Positions 16,881-28,651 are shown, counted from the first letter of the stretch. The stretch: DNA of 59,735 bases from Mycolicibacterium malmesburyense (GCF_001050015.1 NZ_CVTB01000252.1:1-59735), one strand, 5' to 3'. The notes: generated from the sequence alone by a model not told the origin. Numbers and translations are program-made.

Positions 16881-18373
16881 GCACCAGCGAGATTCCCGAC
16901 ACGGTCGACGCCGCGGAGGTCGCATCGTGGTCGGACGAGTTCGACGTCGTGGTGATCGGCTTCGGCATCGCGGGCGGATGCGCGGCGGTCAGCGCGGCCG
17001 CCGAGGGCGCGCGAGTCCTGGTGCTGGAGAAGGCCGCCGACGCCGGCGGGACGAGCGCGATGGCCGGCGGGCACTTCTATCTCGGCGGCGGCACCGCGGT
17101 GCAGCAGGCCACCGGGCACGAGGACAGCGCCGAGGAGATGTACAACTACCTCGTCGCGGTGTCGCCCGAACCCGACCACGAGAAGATCCGCGCCTACTGC
17201 GACGACAGCGTCGAACATTTCAACTGGTTGGAGGACTTGGGTTTTCAGTTCGAGCGCAGCTACTACCCGGGCAAGGTGGTGGTGCCGCCGGGCACCGAGG
17301 GGCTGTCGTACACGGGCAACGAGAAGGTGTGGCCGTTCTGCGAGAAGGCCAAGCCGGCCCCGCGCGGCCATTCGGTGCCGGTGCCCGGTGAACTCGGCGG
17401 CGCCGCGATGGTCATCGAGCTGCTCGTCAAGCGCGCCGCCGAACTCGGGGCGCAGATCCGCTACGAGACCGGCGTGACCAACCTCGTCGTCGAGGACGGA
17501 GCGGTGGTCGGTGTGCGGTGGAAGCACTTCGGTGAAACGGGCGCGATCAAGGCGAAGTCGGTGATCATCGCCGCGGGTGGTTTCGCGATGAACCCCGAGA
17601 TGGTCGCCGAGCTCACGCCCGCGCTCGGCCAGAAGCGCAAGACCAAACACCACGGCGAGGTGGAGCCCTACATCCTGGGCAACCCAAACGACGACGGTCT
17701 GGGCATCCGGATGGGCATCTCCGCCGGCGGGGTCGCCAAGAACATGGACCAGCTGTTCATCACCGCCGCGGCATATCCGCCCGAGATCCTGCTCACCGGG
17801 GTGATCGTCAACAAGGAGGGCAAGCGGTTCGTCGCCGAGGACTCCTACCATTCGCGCACTTCGGCTTTCGTGCTCGAGCAACCCGAGCAGACGGCTTACC
17901 TCGTGGTCGACGAGGCGCACATGGAGATGCCCGAGATGCCGCTGATCAAGTTCATCGACGGCTGGGAGACCGTCGAGGAGATGGAGGCGGCGCTGGGCAT
18001 TCCGCAGGGCAACCTGGTCGCCACGCTCAACCGTTACAACGAATTCGCCGCCCGCGGTGAGGATCCCGATTTCCACAAGCAGCCCGAGTACCTGGCCGCC
18101 CAGGACACCGGTCCGTTCGCCGCGTTCGACCTGTCCCTGGGCCGGGCAATGTACTCCGGCTTCACCATGGGCGGCCTCGCGGTGTCCGTCGACGGAGAAG
18201 TGCTGCGCGAGAACGGGTCCGTCGTCCCCGGCCTCTACGCGGCCGGTGCGTGCGCGTCGAACATCGCCCACGACGGCAAGGGCTACGCCAGCGGAACCCA
18301 ACTCGGCGAAGGGTCGTACTTCGGGCGGCGGGCGGGTGGACACGCAGCCCGGCGCGCGGACGCGAGGCGTTAG
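16877..18373 (+). CDS. FAD-binding dehydrogenase, KstD/fumarate-reductase-flavoprotein family
   Basis: 498 aa flavoprotein. The N-terminal dinucleotide fold [19 protein letters not shown] is at about 25-43, followed by [26 protein letters not shown], the succinate-dehydrogenase/KstD signature block. The C-terminal FAD contact is [28 protein letters not shown]. Equivalent to M. tuberculosis Rv1817 by order. Overlaps the VOC gene by GTGA, so they form an operon under the KstR-type site. It probably introduces or removes a double bond next to a carbonyl; the steroid substrate is inferred, not shown. Confidence 0.85.
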   Translation: MSTSEIPDTVDAAEVASWSDEFDVVVIGFGIAGGCAAVSAAAEGARVLVLEKAADAGGTSAMAGGHFYLGGGTAVQQATGHEDSAEEMYNYLVAVSPEPDHEKIRAYCDDSVEHFNWLEDLGFQFERSYYPGKVVVPPGTEGLSYTGNEKVWPFCEKAKPAPRGHSVPVPGELGGAAMVIELLVKRAAELGAQIRYETGVTNLVVEDGAVVGVRWKHFGETGAIKAKSVIIAAGGFAMNPEMVAELTPALGQKRKTKHHGEVEPYILGNPNDDGLGIRMGISAGGVAKNMDQLFITAAAYPPEILLTGVIVNKEGKRFVAEDSYHSRTSAFVLEQPEQTAYLVVDEAHMEMPEMPLIKFIDGWETVEEMEAALGIPQGNLVATLNRYNEFAARGEDPDFHKQPEYLAAQDTGPFAAFDLSLGRAMYSGFTMGGLAVSVDGEVLRENGSVVPGLYAAGACASNIAHDGKGYASGTQLGEGSYFGRRAGGHAARRADARR

Positions 18374-20295
18374 ACCTTCGCGGGTTCGCCCCCTTCGACG
18401 CGCCCCAGCCGCCAGTCGCCGTCACCGAGCAGTTCCAGCTCGTGGGTGTGGTGCTGCTCGACGGTGCTGCGGTGGCTCACGCTGATGAGGATGGTGTCCG
18501 GAAGCTCGGTGCGCACCAATTGGTAGAGCATGAACTCCAGGCCCTCGTCGAGCGCGGAGGTCGACTCGTCGAGGAAGACCGCCTTCGGTTTGGTCAGCAG
18601 GATCCGGGCGAACGCGATGCGCTGTTGTTCGCCCGGGGAGAGCACCTTGGCCCAGTCGTCGACCTCGTCGAGGCGGTCCGCCAGATGCGGAAGGGCCACC
18701 TTGTGCAGCATGTGGCGCAACGTCCGGTCGTCGATCTCGCCGACTTCGTTGGGGTAGCTGACGACGGTGCGCAGGTCGCCGAGCGGCACGTAGGGCATCT
18801 GCGAGAGGAACATCGACTCGTTCGGTCCGCACGGCCGGGTCAGTCGTCCCGAGGTGAACGGCCACAGCTGCGCCAGGCTGCGCAACAGGGTGGTCTTGCC
18901 GCTGCCCGACTTGCCGGTGACGACCAGCGTGTCGCCGACCTCCAGCCGCATGTCCAGCGGCCGGATCAGCTGCCTGCCGTCGGGGGTGCGGACCTCGACA
19001 GCGGAGAGTTCGACGGTGCCGTCCTTGCAGGCGGTGGTGGTCAGCTCGGGCAGCGCCCGGCCCTCCTCGTTGGCGATCACCAGGCCGTGCAGTCGGATGA
19101 TCGCGGCGCGGTAGCCGGCGAACTGGTCGTAGACGTTGCGGAAGAAGGACAGGCCCTGCTCGATGTTGCCGAAAGCCGCCGCGGTCTGGCTCATTGCGCC
19201 GAGCGTGATCTCACCGGTGAAGAACCGGGGGAACTGCAGCAGGTAGGGCGGCACGACGATGATCTGATCCATCGACAGGTTCCACCCGTAGAAGCCCATC
19301 ATCCGGTTGATGTAGCGCTTGTAGTTGCTGACGACGGGCGCGAACAGCCGTCGCAGCCCGGACCTTTCGGCGACCTCACCGCGGTAGAAGGCGACCGCCT
19401 CGGCCGCGTCGCGCAGCCGCACCAACGCGTAGCGGAAGGCGGCGTTGAACTTCTCGTTGTAGAACGACAGCCAGATGATCGGCCGACCGATCCAGAACGC
19501 GAACACCGACGCCAGCACTACGTACGCCAACAGGATCCAGAACATCGCCCGCGGAACGTCGCCGATGATCGGCAGCGTCAGCGTCCCCGACAGGTTCCAC
19601 AGGATCGCGGTGAAAGAGATCATCGAGACGACCGCAGAGACCGCGCCGAACAGCAGCGTGGCGGTCGAGGTGTTGTTGGGTGTGTTCGGCAGGCCGCCGA
19701 CGCCCGCGGTGAAGATGTCGATGTCGTACTGGATGCGCTGGTCGGGGTTGTCGATGGTGTCGTCGATGAACCGGCCGCGGTAGTAGGCCTTGTCGTCCAA
19801 CCAGTCGCTGGTCAGCCGGTCGGTGAGCCAGACCCGCCAGGCCAACATGAACCGCTGGGTCATGAACAGGTCGAGCATGATCCGCGCGACGTGGATGACG
19901 GCCAGGAGCGCGAACACCCCCATCGACAGCCAGAACCCGTCCCTGCCGGAGTTCCGGATGGCCTCGTCGCCGCTGCCCAGGCCGGACGCCACCACCTGGA
20001 AGCTGGTCATCATGTCGTTGCCCTGGTAGGTGAACAGCACCGTCAGGCGGACTCCGATGATGACCGACAACAGCAGCGCGCCCAGCCACAGCCAGACCTT
20101 GACGCTCTCCGGGCCCTTGAAGTAGTCGCCGGTGATGCGCCAGAACTGACGGCCCCAGACGGTGAACCTGGCGATGAGCACCAGGACGATCAGCGTGCAC
20201 ACCGCCGCGATCGCCCAGCCCCGCGCGATCCACACCAGCGACGTCCACAGTTCACTGCCCCAGTCGAGCGTCGGGGTGAACATTCCCTCATTCAC
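18370..20295 (-). CDS. bacA: BacA/SbmA-type ABC transporter with fused ATPase
   Basis: 641 aa, orthologue of M. tuberculosis BacA (Rv1819c, 639 aa), which imports hydrophilic compounds such as vitamin B12 and antimicrobial peptides. The N-terminal SbmA/BacA-like membrane domain (about six helices, to about 350, including [11 protein letters not shown] and [16 protein letters not shown]) is followed by an ATPase with GKSGSGKTT (Walker A), [13 protein letters not shown] (signature) and [12 protein letters not shown] (Walker B). GTG at 20295 gives the same N-terminal length as the tubercle protein; ATG 20283 and TTG 20316 are alternatives. Convergent with the flavoprotein gene, sharing stop bases TTAG. 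Confidence 0.93.
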   Translation of the reverse strand: MNEGMFTPTLDWGSELWTSLVWIARGWAIAAVCTLIVLVLIARFTVWGRQFWRITGDYFKGPESVKVWLWLGALLLSVIIGVRLTVLFTYQGNDMMTSFQVVASGLGSGDEAIRNSGRDGFWLSMGVFALLAVIHVARIMLDLFMTQRFMLAWRVWLTDRLTSDWLDDKAYYRGRFIDDTIDNPDQRIQYDIDIFTAGVGGLPNTPNNTSTATLLFGAVSAVVSMISFTAILWNLSGTLTLPIIGDVPRAMFWILLAYVVLASVFAFWIGRPIIWLSFYNEKFNAAFRYALVRLRDAAEAVAFYRGEVAERSGLRRLFAPVVSNYKRYINRMMGFYGWNLSMDQIIVVPPYLLQFPRFFTGEITLGAMSQTAAAFGNIEQGLSFFRNVYDQFAGYRAAIIRLHGLVIANEEGRALPELTTTACKDGTVELSAVEVRTPDGRQLIRPLDMRLEVGDTLVVTGKSGSGKTTLLRSLAQLWPFTSGRLTRPCGPNESMFLSQMPYVPLGDLRTVVSYPNEVGEIDDRTLRHMLHKVALPHLADRLDEVDDWAKVLSPGEQQRIAFARILLTKPKAVFLDESTSALDEGLEFMLYQLVRTELPDTILISVSHRSTVEQHHTHELELLGDGDWRLGRVEGGEPAKV

Positions 20296-20375
20296 TCCGG
20301 CAAGGTACCGCGACAACCTTGACGCGACCGTTCAAAGGGCCACGTCGAATCGCCGGGTCGCCCCGGGCTTGCCAC

Positions 20376-20438
20376 CGCCGATTTCTGCACCAGGGCTGTG
20401 GCACGGCCCGATCCGCGACCCTCCTGCAGAAATCGGCG
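20376..20438. repeat. 63-base intergenic inverted-repeat element
   Basis: Perfect 14-base arms (20376-20389 and 20425-20438; left arm CGCCGATTTCTGCA) enclose a 35-base spacer, between the divergent bacA and ilvG genes. A similar-sized element with CGCCGA/TCGGCG ends lies at 34724-34789. It could be a small dispersed repeat or a structured leader of ilvG; it cannot be a terminator for either gene since both read away from it. Confidence 0.6.
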
Positions 20439-20477
20439 ACGGTCCGGGAGGGTGATCGGCCTGCGTAAGCTGCCGAC

Positions 20478-22115
20478 ATGGGCAGCGACGCTCCGGCCGC
20501 GGTGAACGCGGGACACCTGATCGCGCGCCGACTGCGGGCCAGCGGGATCGACACGATCTTCACGCTCTCGGGTGGGCACCTGTTCTCCCTGTACGACGGC
20601 TGCCGGGCCGAGGACATCCGGCTCATCGACACCCGACACGAGCAGACCGCCGCGTTCGCCGCCGAGGGCTGGTCGAAGGTGACCCGGGTGCCGGGCGTGG
20701 CGGCGTTGACCGCCGGGCCGGGCGTCACCAACGGCATGAGCGCGATGGCCGCCGCGCAGCAGAACCAGTCGCCGCTGGTGATCCTGGGTGGGCGCGCGCC
20801 GGCGTTGCGGTGGGGACAGGGCAGCCTGCAGGAGATCGACCACGTTCCGTTCGTCGCGCCGTTGACCCGGTTCGCCGCGACCGCCGAATCGCCGGACGCC
20901 GTCGCGGGTTTGGTGGACGACGCGCTGCGGGCCGCGATCGGCGCACCATCGGGGGTGTCGTTCGTCGACTTTCCGATGGACCACGTGTTCAGCGAGGCCA
21001 CCGACACCGGTGCCCCGGGGGCGTTGAGCGAACCGCGCGAGGTGCTGCGGGCCGATGGCGACGCCGTGACCGCGGCGCTTGGCCTGCTGGCCGAGGCGCA
21101 CCGCCCGGTCATCATGGCCGGCACCAACGTCTGGTGGGGCCACGCCGAGGCGGCGCTGCTGAATCTCGCTGAAACACTGCGCATCCCGGTACTGATGAAC
21201 GGCATGGCCCGCGGCACGGTGCCCGCCGACCACCCGCTCGCGTTCTCTCGTGCGCGGTCTAAGGCGCTGAAGCAGGCCGACGTTGCGCTGGTGATCGGCG
21301 TGCCGATGGACTTTCGGCTCGGCTTCGGGGGAGTGTTCGGCGCCGACACCGCGCTGATCGCCGTCGACCGCGTCGCACCCGAGCGGCCCCATCCGCGACC
21401 GGTGGCCGCCGGCCTGTACGGCGACATCGGCGCGACGGTGTCGGATCTGGCGGCGGCGGGCGCCGGCGATCACGAACCCTGGATCGCCGACCTACGCGCC
21501 ACCGAAACGGCCGCGCGCACCGCCGAATCCGAGGAACTGCGCGACGACCGCACACCGCTGCACCCGATGCGGGTCTACGCCGAACTCAGCACGTTGCTCG
21601 ACCGTGACGCGATCGTCGTGGTCGACGCGGGCGACTTCGGCTCCTACGCCGGCCGCGTGATCGACAGCTACGTGCCCGGCGCCTGGCTGGACAGCGGTCC
21701 GTTCGGCTGCCTGGGCTCCGGACCCGGCTACGCCCTGGCCGCCAAGCTGGCCCGGCCCGACCGCCAGGTGGTGCTGCTGCAGGGCGACGGCGCGTTCGGA
21801 TTCTCCGGTATGGAATGGGATACATTGGTGCGCCACGGGATTCAGGTCGTCTCGGTGATCGGCAACAACGGAATCTGGGCGTTGGAGAAGCATCCCATGG
21901 AGGCGATCTACGGATACTCCGTGGTGGCCGACCTGCGACCGGGCACCCGCTACGACCAGGTGGTGACGGCGCTCGGCGGACACGGCGAGCTGGTGTCGAC
22001 GCCCGCCGAATTGCGCCCGGCGCTGCAGCGGGCCTTCTCGTCGGCGCTACCCGCGGTGGTCAACGTGCTGACCGATCCGACCGTGGCCTACCCCCGCCGC
22101 TCCAACCTCGCCTAG
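20478..22115 (+). CDS. ilvG: Thiamine-diphosphate-dependent enzyme, acetolactate-synthase-like
   Basis: 545 aa, equivalent to M. tuberculosis IlvG (Rv1820). Three-domain TPP enzyme: N-terminal pyrimidine domain with the catalytic Glu55 ([15 protein letters not shown]) and a C-terminal diphosphate motif [14 protein letters not shown] followed by IGNN. Despite its name, this group is distant from IlvB, and some related proteins act as 2-hydroxyacyl-CoA or oxalyl-CoA lyases, so true acetolactate synthase activity is unsure. No ilvN partner gene is nearby. ATG start at 20478. Confidence 0.88.
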   Translation: MGSDAPAAVNAGHLIARRLRASGIDTIFTLSGGHLFSLYDGCRAEDIRLIDTRHEQTAAFAAEGWSKVTRVPGVAALTAGPGVTNGMSAMAAAQQNQSPLVILGGRAPALRWGQGSLQEIDHVPFVAPLTRFAATAESPDAVAGLVDDALRAAIGAPSGVSFVDFPMDHVFSEATDTGAPGALSEPREVLRADGDAVTAALGLLAEAHRPVIMAGTNVWWGHAEAALLNLAETLRIPVLMNGMARGTVPADHPLAFSRARSKALKQADVALVIGVPMDFRLGFGGVFGADTALIAVDRVAPERPHPRPVAAGLYGDIGATVSDLAAAGAGDHEPWIADLRATETAARTAESEELRDDRTPLHPMRVYAELSTLLDRDAIVVVDAGDFGSYAGRVIDSYVPGAWLDSGPFGCLGSGPGYALAAKLARPDRQVVLLQGDGAFGFSGMEWDTLVRHGIQVVSVIGNNGIWALEKHPMEAIYGYSVVADLRPGTRYDQVVTALGGHGELVSTPAELRPALQRAFSSALPAVVNVLTDPTVAYPRRSNLA

Positions 22116-22246
22116 CCCCCGTTCCCGCGAGCGCCCATTGCTCCTATGTCACGCCGCGGATTTTCGGCATTTCGCGGACCCTCGCCGCCGACGAGCACGA
22201 CGAAAACCACTCGACCCGTTCGGCGTTCGCGGCCCATGCTGGAGGC

Positions 22247-23107
22247 ATGGAGGTGCGCATCCACGACTCGGCCGACGAGTTCCTGGCGATCGCCGAACCG
22301 GTGTACCGCCGCGACCCGATCGCCAACACCGTCGAGCTGACGCTCCTGCGGGCCGCGATGCCCGACGACGCGCTGCTGCTCTCGGCGTGGCGGAATTCAG
22401 AAGTGGTGGCGGTGGCGTTACAGACGCCGCCATACCCCCTGGCGTGCAATGGAATACCCGAAGAACACGCCGACGCCGTCGCCCGGGATCTCGCCCGCCT
22501 ACGACCCGACCTGAGCGGTGTGCGCGGCAACCGCGACACCGCCGTCGCATTCGCCGAAGCCTGGCGGTCGCACACCGGGCGGCCCGGAACCGTCGTCCTC
22601 GACGAGCGGCTCTACCGGCTGGGCGACCTGCAACCGCCGACCGGCGTCGCGGGAGCGCCGCGATGGGCCGGGGCGGCCGACCGCGACGTGGTGATCGACT
22701 GGATGCAGCGCTTCCTCGGCGAGGTCTTCAGCCACCACCGCGACGACGCGGCGGGCGCCCGCTTCGTCGACGCCGCGGCCGACCGGGGCGACCGGTTCCT
22801 GCTGTGGGACGTCGACGGGGCCCCGGTCAGCACCGCCCTGTTGCGCGCGGCCGCGGCGGGGGTGTCGCGCATCGGTCCGGTCTTCACGCCGACGGAGCGC
22901 CGGGCGAACGGGTACGGGTCCGCCGTCACCGCCGCCGTCGCGCGGTCGGCCCTCGAGCGCGGCGACGCCGGCGTCGTCCTGTTCACCGATCGGTCCAACC
23001 CGACGTCGAACGCGATCTACCGGTCGATCGGGTTCGAGCCGGTGTCGGATTTTCTGCGCATCGACTTCGGCACGCCCGACCGACGGTCGCGCCGCGGGGA
23101 GCGCTAA
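22247..23107 (+). CDS. GNAT-family N-acetyltransferase
   Basis: 286 aa. The C-terminal half holds a GNAT fold: [27 protein letters not shown] (acetyl-CoA loop with an R-x-x-G-Y-G variant) and [20 protein letters not shown]. The N-terminal half (to about 140) is a degenerate or second domain. ATG 22247 lies only one base after GGAGG (22241-22245), and GTG 22253, seven bases after it, may be the real start. Substrate unknown. Confidence 0.82.
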   Translation: MEVRIHDSADEFLAIAEPVYRRDPIANTVELTLLRAAMPDDALLLSAWRNSEVVAVALQTPPYPLACNGIPEEHADAVARDLARLRPDLSGVRGNRDTAVAFAEAWRSHTGRPGTVVLDERLYRLGDLQPPTGVAGAPRWAGAADRDVVIDWMQRFLGEVFSHHRDDAAGARFVDAAADRGDRFLLWDVDGAPVSTALLRAAAAGVSRIGPVFTPTERRANGYGSAVTAAVARSALERGDAGVVLFTDRSNPTSNAIYRSIGFEPVSDFLRIDFGTPDRRSRRGER

Positions 23108-23138
23108 GGGCGCTGCCGGGAACGCGTACCGTAGCGGT

Positions 23139-25475
23139 GTGGCGAAGACGAAGACCCGCACTTCAGGTCGTGTGAGCAATCGATTCTGGCGGCTGCTCGG
23201 CGCCAGTACCGACCGGGATCAGGCGCAATCGCTGTCGCAGGTGCGCGGTTCGACGGAGTTCGACGAGAAGGCCGCCGCCCTCGACGACGAGCAGTTGCGC
23301 AAGGCCGCGAAGTTGCTGAACCTCGACGACCTCGCCGAGTCCACCGACATCCCGCAGTTCCTGGCCATCGCCAGGGAAGCCGCCGAACGGACGACCCAGC
23401 TACGTCCCTTCGATGTGCAGCTTCTGGGTGCGCTGCGCATGCTCGCCGGCGACGTCGTCGAGATGGCGACCGGTGAAGGTAAGACGCTCTCGGGTGCGAT
23501 CGCCGCCGCCGGATACGCGCTGGGCGGTCGCAGCGTGCACGTCATCACCATCAACGACTACCTCGCGCGACGCGACGCCGAATGGATGGGCCCGCTGCTG
23601 GAGGCACTGGGCCTGACCGTCGGATGGATCACCGAGGCCTCGACGGCGGAAGAGCGCCGCGCGGCCTACAAGTGCGACGTCACCTACGCCTCGGTCAACG
23701 AGATCGGGTTCGACGTGCTGCGCGACCAATTGGTCACCGATGTCGCCGACCTGGTCTCGCCGAACCCCGACGTGGCGCTGATCGACGAGGCCGACTCGGT
23801 GCTGGTCGACGAGGCGCTGGTGCCGCTGGTGCTGGCCGGCACCTCGCACCGCGAGACCCCGAAGGTCGAGATCATCCGCATGGTCGGCGAACTCATTCCC
23901 GGCGTCGACTACGACACCGACACCGACAGCCGCAACGTGCATCTCACCGAGGTCGGCGCGCAGAAGCTGGAGGTCAAGCTCGGCGGCATCGACCTGTACT
24001 CCGAGGAACACGTCTCGACCACGCTGACCGAGGTCAACGTGGCGCTGCACGCGCACGTGCTGCTGCAGCGCGACGTGCACTACATCGTCCGCGACGACGC
24101 CGTGCACCTGATCAACGCCTCCCGCGGCCGCATTGCCCAGCTGCAGCGCTGGCCCGACGGACTGCAGGCCGCGGTCGAAGCCAAGGAGGGCATCGAGACC
24201 ACCGAAACCGGCGAGGTGCTCGACACCATCACCGTGCAGGCGTTGGTCAACCGCTACCAGACGGTGTGCGGGATGACCGGCACCGCGCTGGCCGCCGGCG
24301 AGCAGTTGCGCCAGTTCTACAAGCTCGGGGTGTCGCCGATCGAACCGAACAAGCCGAACATCCGCGAGGACGAACCCGACCGCGTGTACGTCACCGCGGC
24401 GGCCAAGAACGACGCGATCGTCGCGCACATCGAAGAGATTCACCGGACGCGCCAGCCCGTGCTCGTCGGCACCCGCGATGTCGCCGAATCCGAGGAGTTG
24501 CACGAGAAACTGGTCAAGGCCGGCGTCCCGGCCGTCGTGCTCAACGCCAAGAACGACGCCGAGGAGGCGGCGGTGATCGCCGAGGCCGGCAAGCTCGGCA
24601 GCGTCACGGTGTCCACGCAGATGGCCGGCCGCGGCACCGACATCCGGCTCGGCGGCTCCGACGTGAGCGACCACGACGCCAGAAAAGATGAGGTCGCCGA
24701 ACTCGGCGGGCTGCACGTCATCGGGACAGGTCGCCACCACACCGAGCGGCTGGACAACCAGCTGCGCGGTCGCGCCGGGCGCCAGGGCGATCCGGGCTCG
24801 TCGGTGTTCTTCTCCAGCTGGGAGGACGACGTCGTGGTCGCACACCTGGAGCCGAACAAACTCCCGATGGAGACCGACGAGGACGGCCGCGTCGTCAGCC
24901 CCAAGGCGGCCAGCCTGCTCGATCACGCCCAGCGCATCGCCGAGGGCCGGATGCTCGACATCCACGCGAACAACTGGCGCTACAACCAGTTGATCGCCCA
25001 GCAGCGCGCGATCATCGTCGAACGCCGAAACACCCTGTTGCGCACGCCGACCGCGCGCGAGGAGCTTGCCGAACTGTCACCGAAACGCTACGAGGAGGTC
25101 GTCGAGCCGCTCGGTGAGGACAAGCTCGAGAAGATCTGCCGGCTGATCATGCTCTACCACCTCGACCGCGGCTGGGCCGACCACCTGGCGTACCTGGCCG
25201 ACATCCGGGAGAGCATCCACCTGCGGGCGCTGGGCAACCAGACGCCGATCGACGAGTTCCACCGGATGGCGGTCGACGCGTTCGCCTCCCTGGCCGCCGA
25301 CGCGATCGAGGCGGCCCAGCAGACCTTCGAGACGGCCCCGTCGATCGAGGACGAGCCCGGCGTCGACCTGTCGAAACTGGCCCGCCCGACCTCGACGTGG
25401 ACGTACATGGTGCACGACAATCCGCTCGCCGACGACTCGCTCTCGGCGCTGAGCCTGCCGGGCGTGTTCCGCTAG
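23139..25475 (+). CDS. secA2: Accessory preprotein translocase ATPase SecA2
   Basis: 778 aa, SecA-type motor for export of a subset of proteins in mycobacteria. TGEGKT (111-116, Walker A) and DEAD (216-219) are in the first nucleotide-binding domain; [17 protein letters not shown] and [13 protein letters not shown] are in the second. It lacks the C-terminal linker and zinc-binding tail of SecA1 and has a shortened helical wing region, as expected for SecA2 (Rv1821). GTG start at 23139. pgsA2 begins nine bases after its stop, in a conserved operon. Confidence 0.95.
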   Translation: MAKTKTRTSGRVSNRFWRLLGASTDRDQAQSLSQVRGSTEFDEKAAALDDEQLRKAAKLLNLDDLAESTDIPQFLAIAREAAERTTQLRPFDVQLLGALRMLAGDVVEMATGEGKTLSGAIAAAGYALGGRSVHVITINDYLARRDAEWMGPLLEALGLTVGWITEASTAEERRAAYKCDVTYASVNEIGFDVLRDQLVTDVADLVSPNPDVALIDEADSVLVDEALVPLVLAGTSHRETPKVEIIRMVGELIPGVDYDTDTDSRNVHLTEVGAQKLEVKLGGIDLYSEEHVSTTLTEVNVALHAHVLLQRDVHYIVRDDAVHLINASRGRIAQLQRWPDGLQAAVEAKEGIETTETGEVLDTITVQALVNRYQTVCGMTGTALAAGEQLRQFYKLGVSPIEPNKPNIREDEPDRVYVTAAAKNDAIVAHIEEIHRTRQPVLVGTRDVAESEELHEKLVKAGVPAVVLNAKNDAEEAAVIAEAGKLGSVTVSTQMAGRGTDIRLGGSDVSDHDARKDEVAELGGLHVIGTGRHHTERLDNQLRGRAGRQGDPGSSVFFSSWEDDVVVAHLEPNKLPMETDEDGRVVSPKAASLLDHAQRIAEGRMLDIHANNWRYNQLIAQQRAIIVERRNTLLRTPTAREELAELSPKRYEEVVEPLGEDKLEKICRLIMLYHLDRGWADHLAYLADIRESIHLRALGNQTPIDEFHRMAVDAFASLAADAIEAAQQTFETAPSIEDEPGVDLSKLARPTSTWTYMVHDNPLADDSLSALSLPGVFR

Positions 25476-25484
25476 GTTTAGCCC

Positions 25485-26111
25485 ATGACCGAGGCGCATG
25501 GCCGGGTGCCTTCGCCGCCGGACGAGGCGGGTCAGACCCGCGACCGCGTGCTCACGGTGCCCAACGTGCTCAGCGCGGTGCGGCTCGTCCTGGTGCCGGT
25601 CTTCCTCTGGCTGCTGCTCGGAGTGCACGCCAACGGGTGGGCCGTGGCCGTGCTGATGTTCAGCGGGTTCTCCGACTGGGCCGACGGCAAGATCGCCCGG
25701 CTGGTCGACAACCAGTCGTCGCGACTGGGGGAGCTGCTCGACCCCGCGGTCGACCGGATCTACATGATCACGATCCCGATCGCCATGGGGTTTCACGGCT
25801 CGTTGCCGTGGTGGATCGTGCTCACCCTGCTCGGCCGGGACGCCGTGCTCGCCGCCACACTGCCGCTGCTGCGCAGCCGCGGCCTGACCGCGTTGCCGGT
25901 CACCTACATCGGCAAGGCCGCCACGTTCGCGTTGATGTCCGGTCTGCCGCTGATCCTGTTGGGGCAGTGGGACGCCACGTGGAGCCGCGTGGTGCTGGCC
26001 ATCGGCTGGGGTTTTTTGATCTGGGGCCTGCTGATGTACCTGTGGTCGGGGATGCTGTACCTGATCCAGGCGGGCATGGTGGCGCGCCGGCTGCCCAAGG
26101 TGTCGCGATGA
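25485..26111 (+). CDS. pgsA2: CDP-alcohol phosphatidyltransferase family protein PgsA2
   Basis: 208 aa integral membrane enzyme. The complete CDP-alcohol phosphotransferase motif is present: D64-x2-D67-G68-x2-A71-R72-x9-G82-x3-D86-x3-D90 (DWADGKIAR...). Hydrophobic segments flank it. In M. tuberculosis this is Rv1822; whether it makes phosphatidylglycerophosphate or cardiolipin-type products is not settled by sequence. The stop overlaps the next ATG (ATGA). Confidence 0.92.
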   Translation: MTEAHGRVPSPPDEAGQTRDRVLTVPNVLSAVRLVLVPVFLWLLLGVHANGWAVAVLMFSGFSDWADGKIARLVDNQSSRLGELLDPAVDRIYMITIPIAMGFHGSLPWWIVLTLLGRDAVLAATLPLLRSRGLTALPVTYIGKAATFALMSGLPLILLGQWDATWSRVVLAIGWGFLIWGLLMYLWSGMLYLIQAGMVARRLPKVSR

Positions 26112-27025
26112 CCCAGAGCTTCCGCAACACGCTCGGCGGTTACGACCCGGAAGCGGGCCGCAGCGCGCACGGCGCGGACCGGCCCACGAAGATCCCGGTG
26201 CCCTCCCTGCTGCGGTCCTTGTTGACCGAACACCTCGACCCCGGATACGCGGCGGCCGCCGAGGCGAAGGCGGCCGGGCGTCGACAACCCAGGTGGCAAC
26301 AGTGGGCCTGGCAGCTGGCGGGCGCCCTGCTGCTCGTCGTCGTCTTCGCCGCCGCGGTGGCCCAGGCCCGCGCGACCGCGCCCGGTGTCCGCGAGACGCA
26401 GCAGGTGCTGGCGGGCAGCGTGCGCACGGCGCAGGCCGACACCACCGACGCCGCCGAACGCCGGGACACACTGGCCGTCGAGGTCGACGACGAACGGCGC
26501 AGGCGCCTGGAAGGCGACGCGCGTGGCCAGCAGCTGCTGAGCCGACTCGACGAGGCGAACTTCGCCGCCGCGGCCACACCGGTGATCGGGCCCGGGCTGA
26601 CGATCACCGTCACCGACCCCGGCGCGTCGTCGGCCGACCTGAGCGACGTGTCCAAACAACGGGTGCCGGGCAGCAGGCAGGTCATCCTCGACCGCGACCT
26701 GCAGCTGGTCGTGAACTCGCTGTGGGTCAGCGGCGCCGAGGCGCTGTCGGTCGGCGGTGTGCGGATCGGTCCCAATGTGACGGTCCGGCAGGCGGGGGGT
26801 GGCATCCTGGTCGACAATCAACCGATCAGCAGCCCCTACGTCGTCCTCGCGATCGGACCGCCGCACGCGATGCAGGACGTGTTCGACCGCAGCCCCGGCC
26901 TGCAGCGTCTCCGGCTGCTGGAGGCCTCCTACGGCGTCGGGGTGAGCGTGAGCACCGGCGAGGGACTGCAACTGCCCGCCGGTTCGGTACGAGAAATCAA
27001 CTTCGCCAAGCAGATTGGGCAGTGA
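26108..27025 (+). CDS. DUF881 family membrane protein (Rv1823-like)
   Basis: 305 aa. A cytoplasmic N-terminal part (1-65) is followed by one membrane helix (about 66-86), a coiled-coil-like stretch (90-140) and an extracellular DUF881 domain ([51 protein letters not shown]). Function unknown; DUF881 proteins flank a small basic membrane protein gene in many Gram-positives. ATG at 26108 lies inside the pgsA2 stop. Confidence 0.9.
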   Translation: MTQSFRNTLGGYDPEAGRSAHGADRPTKIPVPSLLRSLLTEHLDPGYAAAAEAKAAGRRQPRWQQWAWQLAGALLLVVVFAAAVAQARATAPGVRETQQVLAGSVRTAQADTTDAAERRDTLAVEVDDERRRRLEGDARGQQLLSRLDEANFAAAATPVIGPGLTITVTDPGASSADLSDVSKQRVPGSRQVILDRDLQLVVNSLWVSGAEALSVGGVRIGPNVTVRQAGGGILVDNQPISSPYVVLAIGPPHAMQDVFDRSPGLQRLRLLEASYGVGVSVSTGEGLQLPAGSVREINFAKQIGQ

Positions 27026-27046
27026 CACGAAGATGAAGTCAGACAC

Positions 27047-27379
27047 ATGATCGGAATCGCCGCACTGATCGTGGGCGTCGTGCTGGGCCTGGTGTTTCAC
27101 CCGGACGTGCCCGAGTTCGTCCAGCCGTACCTGCCGATCGCGGTCGTCGCCGCGCTCGACGCGGTGTTCGGCGGGCTGCGCGCGTACCTCGAGCGCATCT
27201 TCGACTCGAAGGTCTTCGTGGTGTCGTTCGTGTTCAACGTGCTGGTCGCCGCCCTGATCGTCTACGTCGGCGATCAACTGGGCGTCGGCACGCAGCTGTC
27301 GACCGCGATCATCGTTGTGCTCGGCATCCGCATCTTCGGCAACGCAGCGGCCTTGCGCCGCAGGCTGTTCGGCGCGTGA
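27047..27379 (+). CDS. sbp: Small basic membrane protein, DUF1290/Sbp family
   Basis: 110 aa, three hydrophobic helices: IGIAALIVGVVLGLVF, the segment around YLPIAVVAALDAVFGGLRA, and VVSFVFNVLVAALIVYVGDQL. It contains the family signature PVAVVAALD-type stretch and a basic C-terminal end RRRLFGA. Equivalent to Rv1824. It sits between two DUF881 genes, a conserved arrangement implying a membrane complex; role not established. Confidence 0.9.
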   Translation: MIGIAALIVGVVLGLVFHPDVPEFVQPYLPIAVVAALDAVFGGLRAYLERIFDSKVFVVSFVFNVLVAALIVYVGDQLGVGTQLSTAIIVVLGIRIFGNAAALRRRLFGA

Positions 27380-27392
27380 CGAGGCATGACCC

Positions 27393-28235
27393 ATGACTGA
27401 GCACCAACCGCAGCACTCGGAACCCGACCACTCGGCCCACGAGAGCGGCCGCCACGAACTGCCGCCCGACGAGCCGTCACCGGAGATCGGCGACCTGCAC
27501 GCGGGCGGTGTCGGCGGCGTGCTGCGCCGGGGCCGCTCCCAGGTGGTGTTCGGCGCGCTGGCCGTGGTGCTGTGCCTGCTGCTCGGCGTGGCGATCGTGA
27601 CGCAGGTCCGGCAGAACGAGTCCGGTGACTCGCTGGAGACCGCCCGCCCCGCCGACCTGCTGGTGCTGCTGGACTCGCTGCAACAGCGGGAGGCGGCGCT
27701 CAACACCGAGGTGGCCGACCTGCAGCGCACGCTGGCCCAGTTGCAGGCGTCGGGCAGCAGCGACCAGGCGGCCATCGAGAACGCGCAGGCCCGGCTGGCC
27801 GCGCTGTCCATCCTGATCGGCACCGTGCCCGCCACCGGTCCGGGCGTGACCTTGACCATCACCGACACGACACCCGGCGTGCCCGCCGAGACGCTGCTCG
27901 ACGTGATCAACGAACTGCGCAACGCCGGTGCCGAGGCGATGGAGATCCGCGGCGGGGGAGACGGCGCGCCGACCGCGGTGCGTGTCGGCGTCGACACCTG
28001 GGTGGTCGGCAACCCGGGCGCCCTGGTGATCGACGACGTCACGATGAACCCGCCGTATTCGGTTCTCGCCATTGGCGATCCGCCCACCCTGGCCGCCGCG
28101 TTGACCATTCCCGGCGGTGCGATGGACAGCGTCGAACGGGTCGGCGGCACCATGACGGTGCAGCAGGCCGACCGCGTCGACGTGACCGCCTTGCGGCAAC
28201 CGAAACAGCGCCAATACGCTCAGCCAGTCAAGTGA
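27393..28235 (+). CDS. DUF881 family membrane protein (Rv1825-like)
   Basis: 280 aa. The N-terminus is rich in His/Glu/Asp (1-35), with a membrane helix at about 50-70 (VVFGALAVVLCLLLGVAIV), a heptad-like coiled coil at about 85-125 (LLDSLQQREAALNTEVADLQ) and the DUF881 domain (GTVPATGPGVTLTITD, LLDVINELRNAGAEAMEIRG). Paralogue of the Rv1823-like gene. Starts 13 bases after sbp. Confidence 0.9.
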   Translation: MTEHQPQHSEPDHSAHESGRHELPPDEPSPEIGDLHAGGVGGVLRRGRSQVVFGALAVVLCLLLGVAIVTQVRQNESGDSLETARPADLLVLLDSLQQREAALNTEVADLQRTLAQLQASGSSDQAAIENAQARLAALSILIGTVPATGPGVTLTITDTTPGVPAETLLDVINELRNAGAEAMEIRGGGDGAPTAVRVGVDTWVVGNPGALVIDDVTMNPPYSVLAIGDPPTLAAALTIPGGAMDSVERVGGTMTVQQADRVDVTALRQPKQRQYAQPVK

Positions 28236-28255
28236 GCTGACCAACGAGGAGCGCC

Positions 28256-28651
28256 GTGAGCGAAATCCCAGCCGACCTGCACTACACCGAAGAGCACGAG
28301 TGGGTGCTGCGCACCGGCGACGACACCGTGCGCGTCGGGATCACCGACTACGCCCAGTCGGCGCTCGGTGACGTCGTGTTCGTCCAACTGCCCGACGTCG
28401 GGGCCGAGGTGACCGCCGGCGAGTCGTTCGGCGAGGTGGAGTCCACCAAGTCGGTGTCGGACCTCTACGCGCCCGTCAGCGCGAAAGTCGTTGCGGTCAA
28501 CGGTGATCTCGAGGGGAGTCCGCAGCTGGTGAACTCCGATCCCTACGGCGAGGGTTGGCTGGTCGAGCTGCAGGCCGACGCGGCGGCCCTGGAGGCGGGC
28601 ATCGGCGCGCTGCTCGACGCCGACGGCTACCGCAGCACCGTGACGGAGTGA
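28256..28651 (+). CDS. gcvH: Glycine cleavage system H protein
   Basis: 131 aa lipoyl carrier of the glycine cleavage system, shuttling the aminomethyl group between P and T proteins. Lipoylated Lys65 lies in [18 protein letters not shown] start at 28256 after ACGAGGAGCGCC, a good ribosome binding site. Its partner gcvP is 3.2 kb downstream, separated by garA and regulators; gcvT is not in the window. Confidence 0.96.
   Translation: MSEIPADLHYTEEHEWVLRTGDDTVRVGITDYAQSALGDVVFVQLPDVGAEVTAGESFGEVESTKSVSDLYAPVSAKVVAVNGDLEGSPQLVNSDPYGEGWLVELQADAAALEAGIGALLDADGYRSTVTE

Noticed and set aside
18250..20322. 690-codon plus-strand open frame opposite bacA
   Set aside because: Antisense shadow produced by high GC content; the minus strand encodes a clear ABC transporter with all motifs.
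22132..22180. Possible inverted repeat CCGCG/CGCGG before the GNAT gene
   Set aside because: Arms of five bases in GC-rich DNA are expected by chance; no further support.
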